64,000 nt of DNA from CAIZGX01 sp044239865 (GCA_044239865.1 JBIIAO010000003.1:62001-126000), one strand, 5' to 3'; shown: positions 34,224 to 42,457, counted from the stretch's first letter. The notes: generated by a model not told the origin, from the sequence alone. Program-made: numbers and translations.

Positions 34224-34471
34224 AGCAAAGCTGATGACGGCTTTGCCGATGACACTTTGTGATGACCGCTTCGCGGAGCGTCATCAATCGCAGATTGTCA
34301 TCACGACCAGTCGTGTCATCCTTCGAAGAAGGTCATCACAACGTGTTGTGTCATCACGACTTGTCGTGTCATCCTACGAAGAAGGTCATCACAACGTGTT
34401 GTGTCATCACGACTTGTCGTGTCATCCCTCGAAGAGGGTCATCACAACGTGTTGTGTCATCCGTTAGGTGA
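34224..34471. repeat. Hairpin array 1: GTCATC/GATGAC-punctuated short palindromes
   Basis: Fourteen small inverted repeats of 7-14 bp are separated by a fixed hexamer. The first three hexamers read GATGAC (34233, 34248, 34261); the next eleven read GTCATC (from 34280 to 34456). Examples of spacers are AGCAAAGCT, GGCTTTGCC, AATCGCAGATT, ACGACCAGTCGT, CTTCGAAGAAG, ACAACGTGTTGT and CCTCGAAGAGG. Arms change together, keeping complementarity. From 34321 a 53-bp three-hairpin block is repeated nearly three times. Apparent short reading frames across the array are artefacts of the repeat. It spans most of the 352-bp gap between rplT and the first lipoprotein. Confidence 0.95.
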
Positions 34472-34524
34472 TTTATTCGTAAATTAAAGGTTGATGATTA
34501 TAGGCAATTGCCTATTTTTATTAA

Positions 34525-35106
34525 ATGAAATTACACACGCACTTATTTTTAGTTGTTTGCGGGGTAGCATTATTCTCCTGCGGTGGACAACAAGATGCTC
34601 CTCAACCAGCAGCGGTAGCTCCTGCAGCTACTCCCGCGCCAGCTCCTGTTGTTGAAGAGAAGCCACAAACCAAAGAAGAACGCATTCAAGAGATTAAGTT
34701 GTGGTATGCTCAAGCTAAGAAAAATGTAAGTTTGAATTGTACGAAAGTTAAGGTTCCAAAGAATGATAATGTCGATGAATCAATATGCAATAGGTGTGTG
34801 ATTAATGATTCAATTGTTGTTATTTCTATTACCGACATTATTGGAGATGGTGCTATGGGCTTTGATTATTATTATTTTAACGGAAAATTATTTTGTTTTG
34901 AAGAAGATTCCGAGTCAAGCGGTTATATAGAGACAACAACATTGTTTTATAGCGAGAATGGCGAATTGGTTTATGCTTCGGAAACACTGCAGGACGATTG
35001 GGATAATAAATCTTTTAAGGACAGAGAAGTAAAGAAAATAGAAGGTTATTCGAAGAGCCATCTTATTTTTTTGGAATTAGCCAACAATGTTCTTCTAAAG
35101 AAATAA
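34525..35106 (+). CDS. Lipoprotein with Ala/Pro-rich linker, paralogue 1
   Basis: 193 aa. Lipobox in LFSCGGQQ (about Cys19), then an Ala/Pro linker (to about residue 46) and a helical segment KPQTKEERIQEIKLWY shared with the next gene. The C-terminal part holds beta-strands of the type FDYYYFNGKLFCFEE and ENGELVYAS. Four Cys lie between residues about 71 and 133. I do not recognise the family. It is AT-richer in its second half than the flanking housekeeping genes. A 60-bp segment (34570-34629) is identical to one in the next gene. Confidence 0.75.
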   Translation: MKLHTHLFLVVCGVALFSCGGQQDAPQPAAVAPAATPAPAPVVEEKPQTKEERIQEIKLWYAQAKKNVSLNCTKVKVPKNDNVDESICNRCVINDSIVVISITDIIGDGAMGFDYYYFNGKLFCFEEDSESSGYIETTTLFYSENGELVYASETLQDDWDNKSFKDREVKKIEGYSKSHLIFLELANNVLLKK

Positions 35107-35132
35107 TAAAGCATCATAAAATAATATAAAAA

Positions 35133-35744
35133 ATGAAATTTCAAGTAATTACTTTTCTATCGATTGGTTTGATCTTATTCTCCTGCGGTGGACAACAAGA
35201 TGCTCCTCAACCAGCAGCGGTAGCTCCTGCAGCTGCTCCGACTACAGCTCCAGTAGTGGAGGAAAAGCCTCAAACAAAAGAAGAACGTATTCAAGAGATC
35301 AAACTTTGGTATTCCGAGATTCAAAAAATTGGAATGCAGAATTGCGAGACGAAGAAACGTGTGAAGTACGAGGGGTTTGACCCAGAGTCTGAACAAATGC
35401 CTTTCGATCAAATTGTAAAGACCTGCAAACTAGATGCGAGCTATGAATTAATTCGTGGCGATTTCAGCGGTTATGAATGGGGCTATCAACTTACCATTTA
35501 TAAAAAGGATGGTAAGATATTTTTTGTTCTTGTCACTGGTGGTGGCGAAGGCAATACCTTTGAAAAGCGATTCTATTGTGACAGAAATGAGAACCTAATA
35601 GAACTTTTAGAAAACTACACGGAAGGTGGGGAAGAGGTTCAAGGATCTGATAAATCGAGGAAATGGGATCCATCTAAACCCGGAATTCAGGACAACATCG
35701 CTGACTATATGACCGATGTGAATTTCGTTATAACAGGTAAATAG
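35133..35744 (+). CDS. Lipoprotein with Ala/Pro-rich linker, paralogue 2
   Basis: 203 aa. The N-terminal 65 residues nearly repeat the preceding protein: lipobox SCGGQQ, Ala/Pro linker and KPQTKEERIQEIKLWY. The C-terminal region differs in sequence but keeps the same layout, with KDGKIFFVLVTGGGEGN and DRNENLIELL strands matching the partner's KLFCFEE and ENGELVY. The pair probably arose by duplication, followed by divergence of the C-terminal domains and homogenisation of the lipobox-linker DNA. Function unknown. Confidence 0.75.
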   Translation: MKFQVITFLSIGLILFSCGGQQDAPQPAAVAPAAAPTTAPVVEEKPQTKEERIQEIKLWYSEIQKIGMQNCETKKRVKYEGFDPESEQMPFDQIVKTCKLDASYELIRGDFSGYEWGYQLTIYKKDGKIFFVLVTGGGEGNTFEKRFYCDRNENLIELLENYTEGGEEVQGSDKSRKWDPSKPGIQDNIADYMTDVNFVITGK

Positions 35745-35806
35745 TATTTATGTAAACGCTGTAGAAATCGAAAAGAATTGAATTGTTTGAAATGAAAGAG
35801 TGGAAT

Positions 35807-36463
35807 ATGAAAAATAGAATATTGTTATTTGTGCTTGCTTTAGCGTCGTCTGTTGTTTGCGCTCAGCCGAGCAAGGAAACGCCTTTGACTTTCGTTCAAG
35901 AGATGCCTAAATATCCGGGTGGTGAAAAAGCATTGTATGAATTTTTATACAACAACATAACCTACCCTGAGCAAGAAAAGACTCAGAACATTGAAGGTAC
36001 GGTGTATGTGAATTTTGTGGTTGAGAAGGATGGGTCGACCTCGAATTTCACAGTTACCCGAGGAGTTCAAGGAGGCAGTGGATTGGATAGAGAAGCATTG
36101 AATGCATGTAAGAAACTGGGCAGGTTTTTTCCTGGAAGCCAAAATGGAACTCCTCAACGCGTATTCTTGACCATACCCATTAAGTTCACTTTGGCGGATG
36201 ATAAAGAAGAAGTGAAATTGAGTAAAATGGAATTGTGGCAAATTCAAATCGACGGCAAGTACATATGCACCACGCTCTTGGAAATGACTGAAGCGCAGAA
36301 GTCTGGTGATACAGAGAAGATGAGTAAACTTTCGGCTGATTTTGAGATAAAGGCAACTGCTCTTGAAAAGAGATATGCAAAAGGAAGCATTCAAGAAAAA
36401 GAATTAGAGCGAATCGTCCAACCGTGCCTAGACGAGGCAACTAAATCCATGTCGGGAGAGTAA
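35807..36463 (+). CDS. Exported TonB-C-like protein with one C-x52-C module
   Basis: 218 aa from the ATG at 35807, giving a clean signal peptide (SSVVCAQ); ATGs at 35783 and 35792 would add polar residues. Residues about 25-125 match the TonB C-terminal domain (YPEQEKTQNIEGTVYVNFVV, GLDREALNACKKLGRF, IPIKFTL). The classical N-terminal membrane anchor and Pro-rich spacer are absent, so it is unlikely to transduce energy in the usual way. The C-terminal 75 residues are a helical module opening with KYIC and closing with QPC. Confidence 0.8.
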   Translation: MKNRILLFVLALASSVVCAQPSKETPLTFVQEMPKYPGGEKALYEFLYNNITYPEQEKTQNIEGTVYVNFVVEKDGSTSNFTVTRGVQGGSGLDREALNACKKLGRFFPGSQNGTPQRVFLTIPIKFTLADDKEEVKLSKMELWQIQIDGKYICTTLLEMTEAQKSGDTEKMSKLSADFEIKATALEKRYAKGSIQEKELERIVQPCLDEATKSMSGE

Positions 36464-36497
36464 CGCTTTGCAGAAGTATTAATTAATTTATTGTTTT

Positions 36498-37427
36498 ATG
36501 AAAAACACACTTCTTCTCCTAGCATTCGCATTGATTTCTTTTGCAGGCTATAGTCAAAAGGAAGAGCCTGCATGGACTTTCGTTCACGAAATGCCCACTT
36601 ACCCTGAGGGTGAAGAGACTTTATATAATTTATTGTATCAAAACGTCACGTATCCAGAGTTGGAGAAATCAATGAACATAGAGGGAACCGTGTTTATTCG
36701 ATTTGTTGTAGAGAAAGATGGAACACCGACCCAATTCAAAGTTGAACGCGGGGTTTTGGGGGGAGCAGGGTTAGACAGTGCGGCTCTTTTCGCTTGCAAG
36801 CAATTAGGGAAATTCAATCCGGGAACACAAGACGGAGTTCCTCAACGTGTGTACTTGACTATACCCGTTAAGTTCACTTTGGAAGACGATGCACCTGTTG
36901 CAGAACTCCAATTGACTGCAAAGGAGCTGAAGGAAATTGAGAATGATGCCAAGTATATATGCGAAATGATTAATGATATAGTAGATCTCCAAGTGGCAGG
37001 GGATACGATTAAAGTCAATGCTCTTAGCAAAACATTTGAACCAAAGATGGCTGAGCTTCAGAAGAAATATCCGAAGGGCAGTGTGTTCGAGAAAAAGCTT
37101 GAAGAGTTCGTGAAGCCCTGCATGGAGGAGGCAATGAAAAGATTTCCCAATGAACAGTCGGAAGTGCAGGAGGAAATAAAGTTATCGAACCGAGAGATCA
37201 AAAGAATAAAAAAAGACGGCAAATACATCTGTGATATGGTGTTCAAATTGGTTGAAGCTCAAAAATCGAACGACCAAAGTAAAGTTGAGAAATTAACTGC
37301 AGAGTTTGATAAAAAAGCAGCAGCCCTTAAAAAGAAATATCCTGAAGGCAGCGCCAAAGAAGATCGATTAGAGGATATCGTTAAACCTTGCCTGGAAGAA
37401 GCCATGAAAGCCGCAATGGGAAATTAA
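36498..37427 (+). CDS. Exported TonB-C-like protein with two C-x52-C modules
   Basis: 309 aa. Signal peptide (SFAGYSQ), TonB C-terminal-like domain at about 25-135, then two tandem helical modules, each opening with KYIC and closing with KPC, with exactly 52 residues between the cysteines in both. It is a paralogue of the gene 34 bp upstream, extended by one module. No stop-free link to a TonB receptor is seen. Periplasmic location and disulfide bonding are inferred. Confidence 0.8.
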   Translation: MKNTLLLLAFALISFAGYSQKEEPAWTFVHEMPTYPEGEETLYNLLYQNVTYPELEKSMNIEGTVFIRFVVEKDGTPTQFKVERGVLGGAGLDSAALFACKQLGKFNPGTQDGVPQRVYLTIPVKFTLEDDAPVAELQLTAKELKEIENDAKYICEMINDIVDLQVAGDTIKVNALSKTFEPKMAELQKKYPKGSVFEKKLEEFVKPCMEEAMKRFPNEQSEVQEEIKLSNREIKRIKKDGKYICDMVFKLVEAQKSNDQSKVEKLTAEFDKKAAALKKKYPEGSAKEDRLEDIVKPCLEEAMKAAMGN

Positions 37428-37428
37428 T

Positions 37429-37530
37429 CTCATCGGCTTGGCCGTCATCCGCTAAGCGGTCATCACAACGTGTTGTGTCATCGCAAATTGTTGCGTCATC
37501 AATCGTAGATTGTCATCACAACTCGTTGTG
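37429..37530. repeat. Hairpin array 2: GTCATC-punctuated short palindromes
   Basis: Six palindromes separated by GTCATC (first copy CTCATC): GGCTTGGCC, CGCTAAGCG, ACAACGTGTTGT, GCAAATTGTTGC, AATCGTAGATT and ACAACTCGTTGT. Hexamers at 37429, 37444, 37459, 37477, 37495 and 37512. One spacer (ACAACGTGTTGT) is shared exactly with array 1. The array fills the gap between convergent genes and ends just at the hexosaminidase stop. Confidence 0.95.
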
Positions 37531-37533
37531 TAG

Positions 37534-39786
37534 TTATTCAACAACGATTTCATCACAAAACAACCAACTCGGTTCGCCTACCGCGTCGTGCCATTCCGGA
37601 CAAGGACCGTTGTTTATGCCAATGACTTTGATGTACCGAGCGACATTAACTTGTCCTATCCCGAAGCTCAGTTGATCAACAAGTTCTCCTGATGTTTGCT
37701 CTTCAATGTTCGGCTTCATGGTAGCGACTTTGTCCCATTTAATCCCATCCATGCTCTTATAAACTTCAACGGCTTTCGGACGGAAAATCCAAGCGTTCGC
37801 ATAATGAAACCAACGCGTCGTCACGTGCTCGAACGGCTTCACATCGCCCAAGTCTATCACCACTTCCATGTTCTTGCCCTGAACCCCTTGCCAAATACCG
37901 TCTCTGAAATTCGGAGTGCCAATGCGCCCGTCTACCAAGGCGTTCTCACCTCCGCCCGGATAATACACACTCGGCGTGTACGACAGCGTTACTTTTTTGC
38001 CTGTTGCGAGGTTTGAAGTGTACACGCGTGATTCATTGAAAAATCCGGTGCTCCAAGGAAAATAATATTCGAAGTTCAGCGTGGTGTAGCGTTCATTTAC
38101 AATGATCGGTTTGCTGTAGGTCTGGATGGTTTCTTCTTCATTTTTTCTGTAGTTAACAATGACTAAACTGTTCGTGCTTGTCACTGCTCGAACTTCAACC
38201 TCACCGGTAGGCAAAACCTGTGATCGGAAATTCAAAGGGACATCTGGAAATCCGTATTTAATATTCAACTGATCCAAGCGTTCGTAGTTCTTATTAACTC
38301 GAGCAGCAAAGGCTTCGTAATCACGTTTCTTCGGTGCGGTCCACAACACTTCACTCAACGCCAACAATCGTGGAAACACTTTGCTGTCCACAAGCTCTTG
38401 CGGTGCTCTTTCCGTCCACATATTTCCTTCCGCCCCACGAATGTATTGCGCTTCTTCTAGGGTCAATTCTGCAGGAAGCGGATTGAAGTTATAGACCTTT
38501 TCCATATTAATGTTATCGAGCCCATAATCTAGATAACAATGCGAGGTCGGACTCATCACTACGCCGTGCTTCTGCTTCGCGGCAGCAATGCCACCTTCCA
38601 TGCCTCTCCAACTTTGAATCATGGCGTCGGCCGGAATTCCTCCTTCCAAAATTTCATCCCAACCAATGATCTGTCTTCCTTTGGTATAGAGGTATTTCGC
38701 CATTTCTTCAATCAACCACGTTTGCAATTGCGGTTCATTTTTCAATCCGTGATCGTGCATGCGCTTCTGACACTTATCGCAATGCTCCCAACGAAACTTC
38801 GGCGCTTCGTCTCCGCCAATGTGAATGTACTTGCTCGGAAACAACGCGCAGACTTCGTCCATCACATCTTTCAAAAACTGAACAGTGCTGTCGTTACCTG
38901 CACAATAAATGTCTTTGAACACGCCCCATTCCGTTTCAACCGGAATGCTTTCTCCAGTGCAGCTGAGCCACGGATAAGCGCTAATGGCAGCAACCGAATG
39001 ACCGGGCATTTCAATTTCAGGAATAATGGTCACGTGTCTGGCTTGCGCATACGCAACAATGTCTTTGATCTGCTCTTGGGTGTAATAACCTTCACTCACA
39101 TGATTGCCGAATTTGTCCATGCGGTAAGAACCCAAGCGCGTAAGCTCTGGATATTTCTTAATCTCAATGCGCCATCCTTGGTCTTCGGTCAAGTGCCAGT
39201 GCAGGACATTCATTTTGTAAAAAGCCAATGCGTCTATGTACTTCTTCACGGTAGCAACATCCATGAAATGTCTTCCGCAGTCGAGTAGCATACCACGGTG
39301 CGGAAAGGCTGGTGCATCAGAAATATCCATGCACGGAATTTCAAAACCGGAGAAGGTGGTATTCGTCTTGAAATAAATAGGAAGCAATTGCTTCAAGGTC
39401 TGCATGCCGCGAGAAATGCCTTCTTCCGTGGCGGATGTTAATCGAATCTCATTTTCCCGAACGGTTAAGTAGTAGGCTTCGGTATTGGAAGGGATGTTTT
39501 TTGTAAGTTGGAAAATTACTTTTTTAGGTTCACGTTTTTCAACGCCTTGATTTGAAACTTCAATAACTGTTTCAGGTTCGTTTTCCTTCAACCAGGCATT
39601 GAAAAGATCTACTTCTTGATTGCATAAGCCTTGAAATTCTGCGCGTGTGCCTGCCGTCCAAAGAAATCCTTTGCCGTGGACATAGGCAATGCTCGTAGGT
39701 ATTGGAAGTAGGGTTTCAACTTGCGCGAATGCTGAAATGCCTTTCAACATAAAAACAACAAGAAGCGTTTTGAAAATGTGTTTCAT
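37534..39786 (-). CDS. GH20 beta-N-acetylhexosaminidase with C-terminal discoidin-like domain
   Basis: 750 aa. Signal peptide (GISAFAQ). N-terminal GH20b-like domain at about 25-150, then the TIM barrel: HRGMLLDCGRHFM, HLTEDQGWRIEIK, the catalytic pair HIGGDEAP and IQSWRGMEGG. The last 140 residues resemble an F5/8 type C (discoidin) carbohydrate-binding fold (VDGRIGTPNFRDGIWQG, VIDLGDVKPF). It removes terminal GlcNAc/GalNAc from chitin or glycan fragments in the periplasm or outside. It is followed by rsmE upstream on the same strand. Confidence 0.94.
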   Translation of the reverse strand: MKHIFKTLLVVFMLKGISAFAQVETLLPIPTSIAYVHGKGFLWTAGTRAEFQGLCNQEVDLFNAWLKENEPETVIEVSNQGVEKREPKKVIFQLTKNIPSNTEAYYLTVRENEIRLTSATEEGISRGMQTLKQLLPIYFKTNTTFSGFEIPCMDISDAPAFPHRGMLLDCGRHFMDVATVKKYIDALAFYKMNVLHWHLTEDQGWRIEIKKYPELTRLGSYRMDKFGNHVSEGYYTQEQIKDIVAYAQARHVTIIPEIEMPGHSVAAISAYPWLSCTGESIPVETEWGVFKDIYCAGNDSTVQFLKDVMDEVCALFPSKYIHIGGDEAPKFRWEHCDKCQKRMHDHGLKNEPQLQTWLIEEMAKYLYTKGRQIIGWDEILEGGIPADAMIQSWRGMEGGIAAAKQKHGVVMSPTSHCYLDYGLDNINMEKVYNFNPLPAELTLEEAQYIRGAEGNMWTERAPQELVDSKVFPRLLALSEVLWTAPKKRDYEAFAARVNKNYERLDQLNIKYGFPDVPLNFRSQVLPTGEVEVRAVTSTNSLVIVNYRKNEEETIQTYSKPIIVNERYTTLNFEYYFPWSTGFFNESRVYTSNLATGKKVTLSYTPSVYYPGGGENALVDGRIGTPNFRDGIWQGVQGKNMEVVIDLGDVKPFEHVTTRWFHYANAWIFRPKAVEVYKSMDGIKWDKVATMKPNIEEQTSGELVDQLSFGIGQVNVARYIKVIGINNGPCPEWHDAVGEPSWLFCDEIVVE

Positions 39787-39795
39787 ACAAGAAGT

Positions 39796-40479
39796 TTATC
39801 GTTCGAAATATTCATGCGCTGCAACAAGTGCTTTCAATGCAGCGGTTTCAGTTCTTAATCTATTCGCGCCCAAAGACAGCGCAGGTTCTTGATTCGCGAG
39901 GGCAATTTCATTTTTCGAAAAGTCACCTTCCGGTCCAATGAAAATGGAAAGGCTCTCGTGCTTTTCTTTCCAGGTTGAAAGTTGAATTTTCTCTCCGCCT
40001 TCGCAATGCGCCAACAACTTTTTGCCGGGTGCTTGCATCCAAGCTTCGTTAAATTTTATGTCGAAATTCAATTGCGGAAGAGTGAACTGCATGCTTTGTT
40101 TCATGGCGGAAACTGCTACACGCTCTATTCGCTCTGGCTTCATGCGAACACGTTCGGAATGCTCACACATCAGGAAGGTAATGCTGCGAATGCCAAGCTC
40201 CACGGCCTTTTCCACAAACCACTCAATGCGATCTGAATTTTTCGTAGGTGCAACAAAAAGATGAATCATTGGATTGTTGGAAGGAACCGTTTCTCTTTTC
40301 AAGGTGGTGAGCACGCAGTGCTTGTCGCTCTTGTCTAACTGCACTTCAACACGTTCCCCCATTCCATTGGTGAAGGTGAGTGTTTCTCCTTCGCGAAGAC
40401 GCAAAACTTTAATGTGACGACTTTCCTCTTCGTTCAATTTCCACGTGCCGTCGGGTATTTCAGGTGAAAAGAATAACAT
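39796..40479 (-). CDS. rsmE: 16S rRNA (uracil(1498)-N(3))-methyltransferase
   Basis: 227 aa. N-terminal PUA-like domain (EESRHIKVLRLREGE) and a C-terminal SPOUT knot with FIGPEGDFSKNEI and SLGANRLRTETAALKAL. It methylates U1498 of 16S rRNA using SAM. It lies 9 bp upstream of the hexosaminidase gene on the same strand and diverges from the aminotransferase gene. Confidence 0.96.
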   Translation of the reverse strand: MLFFSPEIPDGTWKLNEEESRHIKVLRLREGETLTFTNGMGERVEVQLDKSDKHCVLTTLKRETVPSNNPMIHLFVAPTKNSDRIEWFVEKAVELGIRSITFLMCEHSERVRMKPERIERVAVSAMKQSMQFTLPQLNFDIKFNEAWMQAPGKKLLAHCEGGEKIQLSTWKEKHESLSIFIGPEGDFSKNEIALANQEPALSLGANRLRTETAALKALVAAHEYFER

Positions 40480-40542
40480 TGGAGCAAGTTAAGAAGGAAG
40501 CCGACAGGAATTGCCTAATTTTGCCTAGCAAATTTTATTTAT

Positions 40543-41742
40543 ATGCCAAACATTTCATCGAAGGCTGTATCTATGCCTTCTTCACCTATTCGCAAGCTGG
40601 TTCCATTTTCAGAAGCAGCGAAAGCAGCAGGTAAAACTGTCTACCACTTGAACATTGGTCAGCCCGATATTGAGACTCCTGAAATTGTTCGCGAGAAGAT
40701 GAAGGCGCTCGATATAAAGGTGATCGAGTACAGCAATTCAGATGGAATTGGTTCATACAAAAAAGGGCTGACAGGTTATTACGCTTCGAAAGACATTGCG
40801 TTAACTCCGCAGCAGTTGATGATTACCACGGGAGGTTCAGAAGCATTGATTTTTACGTTCATGACATGCATGAATCTAGGCGACGAAGTAATTATTCCAG
40901 AACCGTTCTATGCAAACTACAACGGCTTCGCAGTAATGGCCGGTGTGAATGTGGTTCCTGTTACTTCATACATTGAAACAGGATTTGCACTTCCTCCGAT
41001 TTCAGCATTCGAAGAAAAAATTACTCCAAAGACAAAGGCAATCGTGATTTGCAATCCAGGTAATCCAACTGGATATTTATATTCGAAAGAAGAGCTTGAG
41101 CAATTACGCGATTTGGTTATTAAGCACGATTTGTTCTTGATAGCAGATGAGGTGTATCGTGAGTTTATGTATGACGGTGCGGTTCCGCATTCAGTCATGA
41201 ATTTGGAAGGACTTGACAATCACGCTATCATGATTGACAGCGTGAGCAAGCGTTACAGCATGTGTGGTGCGCGCATTGGTGCATTGGTTACCCGTAACGC
41301 CGAAGTCATGGCTATGGCCATGAAGTTTGCGCAAGCAAGACTTTCTCCGCCGACATTCGGACAGATTGCTTCAGAAGCTGCTTTGGATACTCCGCAAGAA
41401 TACTTTGACGGAGTAGTGGCAGAGTACGTGAAGCGCAGAGATATTTTAGTGAACGGATTGAACGCCATTCCAGGCGTTATGTGTCCGAATCCAAAGGGCG
41501 CATTTTATTGCATAGCTCGTCTTCCAATTGATAACGCGGATAAATTCTGTCAATGGATTTTGGAAGAGTTTGAGCACAACAATCAAACGGTTATGATGGC
41601 TCCAGCAACTGGATTCTACGCTACACCTGGCGCAGGAACCAATGAAGTGCGCTTGGCTTATGTGTTGAACGAAGATGCACTTCGAAATGCTGTTGAATGT
41701 CTGCGACATGCCTTGGAAGTTTATCCCGGAAAAACGTATTAA
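40543..41742 (+). CDS. Class I/II PLP-dependent aminotransferase (aspartate aminotransferase-like)
   Basis: 399 aa. Visible marks: LNIGQPDIETPE near residue 32, TTGGSEALIF, ICNPGNPTGYLYSKEEL, IADEVYREF and the PLP lysine in SVSKRYSMCGARIGAL. The C-terminal R-L-A motif (EVRLAYVL) is present. It belongs to the type I aspartate/aromatic aminotransferase group; the exact substrate cannot be read from sequence. Monocistronic. Confidence 0.92.
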   Translation: MPNISSKAVSMPSSPIRKLVPFSEAAKAAGKTVYHLNIGQPDIETPEIVREKMKALDIKVIEYSNSDGIGSYKKGLTGYYASKDIALTPQQLMITTGGSEALIFTFMTCMNLGDEVIIPEPFYANYNGFAVMAGVNVVPVTSYIETGFALPPISAFEEKITPKTKAIVICNPGNPTGYLYSKEELEQLRDLVIKHDLFLIADEVYREFMYDGAVPHSVMNLEGLDNHAIMIDSVSKRYSMCGARIGALVTRNAEVMAMAMKFAQARLSPPTFGQIASEAALDTPQEYFDGVVAEYVKRRDILVNGLNAIPGVMCPNPKGAFYCIARLPIDNADKFCQWILEEFEHNNQTVMMAPATGFYATPGAGTNEVRLAYVLNEDALRNAVECLRHALEVYPGKTY

Positions 41743-41773
41743 TTTTTTAATTAAATTCGAAAAAAAAATCTCT

Positions 41774-42457
41774 ATGAAAAAAGGAATTTGGATTTTGTCG
41801 GTGATTATTTCCGTAGCACTTTTCTCTTGCACAGGAGAATCTGCGGGCGATGTGAATCAAGATCGTATTTACACGGAATACGAACAGTTTTACAATTCTA
41901 ACTCAGGTGTAACCACGGTTGTAGCGAGATTTCGTTTTGGTGGTGCTTTAGGCACTTTATTGGAATTGGATTCAACGGATAATGTTACTTTTAACGGAGA
42001 TGTCTTGCCTTACAATATTTTTTGGGGTGGGCATGCCAAGGATTACCTAGGGAATATTCCTCCAGGGACTTTTGTTTACACCAATTTAGACGGAAATGTT
42101 TTTACCAATACTGTTCCTGCATTTGAAGCGATTGCGTTTCCTTCGGATTTTGTGGAGATTAGTCGTTCAGCAGCCTATGATTTTCAATGGGTGGGTTCAG
42201 CGCTTTCTCAAAAACAAGAAGTGGGAGTTTTTATTGGTTCGTGGGCTTGGGGCGATGATACTTGGAATTTCACGAACAGTGTTGGAGCTACCAACATGGT
42301 ATTCGGAATTAATTCATTGTCGAATCTTCCCTTAGGAACTTCAACAGTTTATTTAGATCGAGCTACGAAATCAACAAGCATTCAAGGAACATCTAAAGGT
42401 GGAGTGATTAAAGGAAAGTACAGAGCTCCGAACAGAGTTATTAATGTGATCAATTGA
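41774..42457 (+). CDS. Hypothetical lipoprotein
   Basis: 227 aa from the ATG at 41774, which gives a lipoprotein signal (VALFSCTG, Cys about 19). An earlier in-frame start at 41675 lies inside the aminotransferase gene. The body is beta-rich and aromatic (FRFGGALGTLLELD, GVFIGSWAWGDDTWNF). No family recognised. It ends at a bidirectional terminator shared with the OmpA-like gene. Confidence 0.78.
   Translation: MKKGIWILSVIISVALFSCTGESAGDVNQDRIYTEYEQFYNSNSGVTTVVARFRFGGALGTLLELDSTDNVTFNGDVLPYNIFWGGHAKDYLGNIPPGTFVYTNLDGNVFTNTVPAFEAIAFPSDFVEISRSAAYDFQWVGSALSQKQEVGVFIGSWAWGDDTWNFTNSVGATNMVFGINSLSNLPLGTSTVYLDRATKSTSIQGTSKGGVIKGKYRAPNRVINVIN

Noticed and set aside
34234..34471. Two overlapping plus-strand reading frames of 70-77 codons in hairpin array 1
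   Set aside because: They arise only because the 18-bp unit is divisible by three and lacks stops. They have Ser/Arg/His repeats with no start context and mirror the DNA repeat.
34224..34471. CRISPR array
   Set aside because: The repeated part is only 6 bp, the spacers are 7-14 bp palindromes that recur, and there are no cas genes in the window.
38539..39288. 249-codon plus-strand open frame
   Set aside because: It lies wholly antisense to the well-supported GH20 gene and encodes no recognisable domain.
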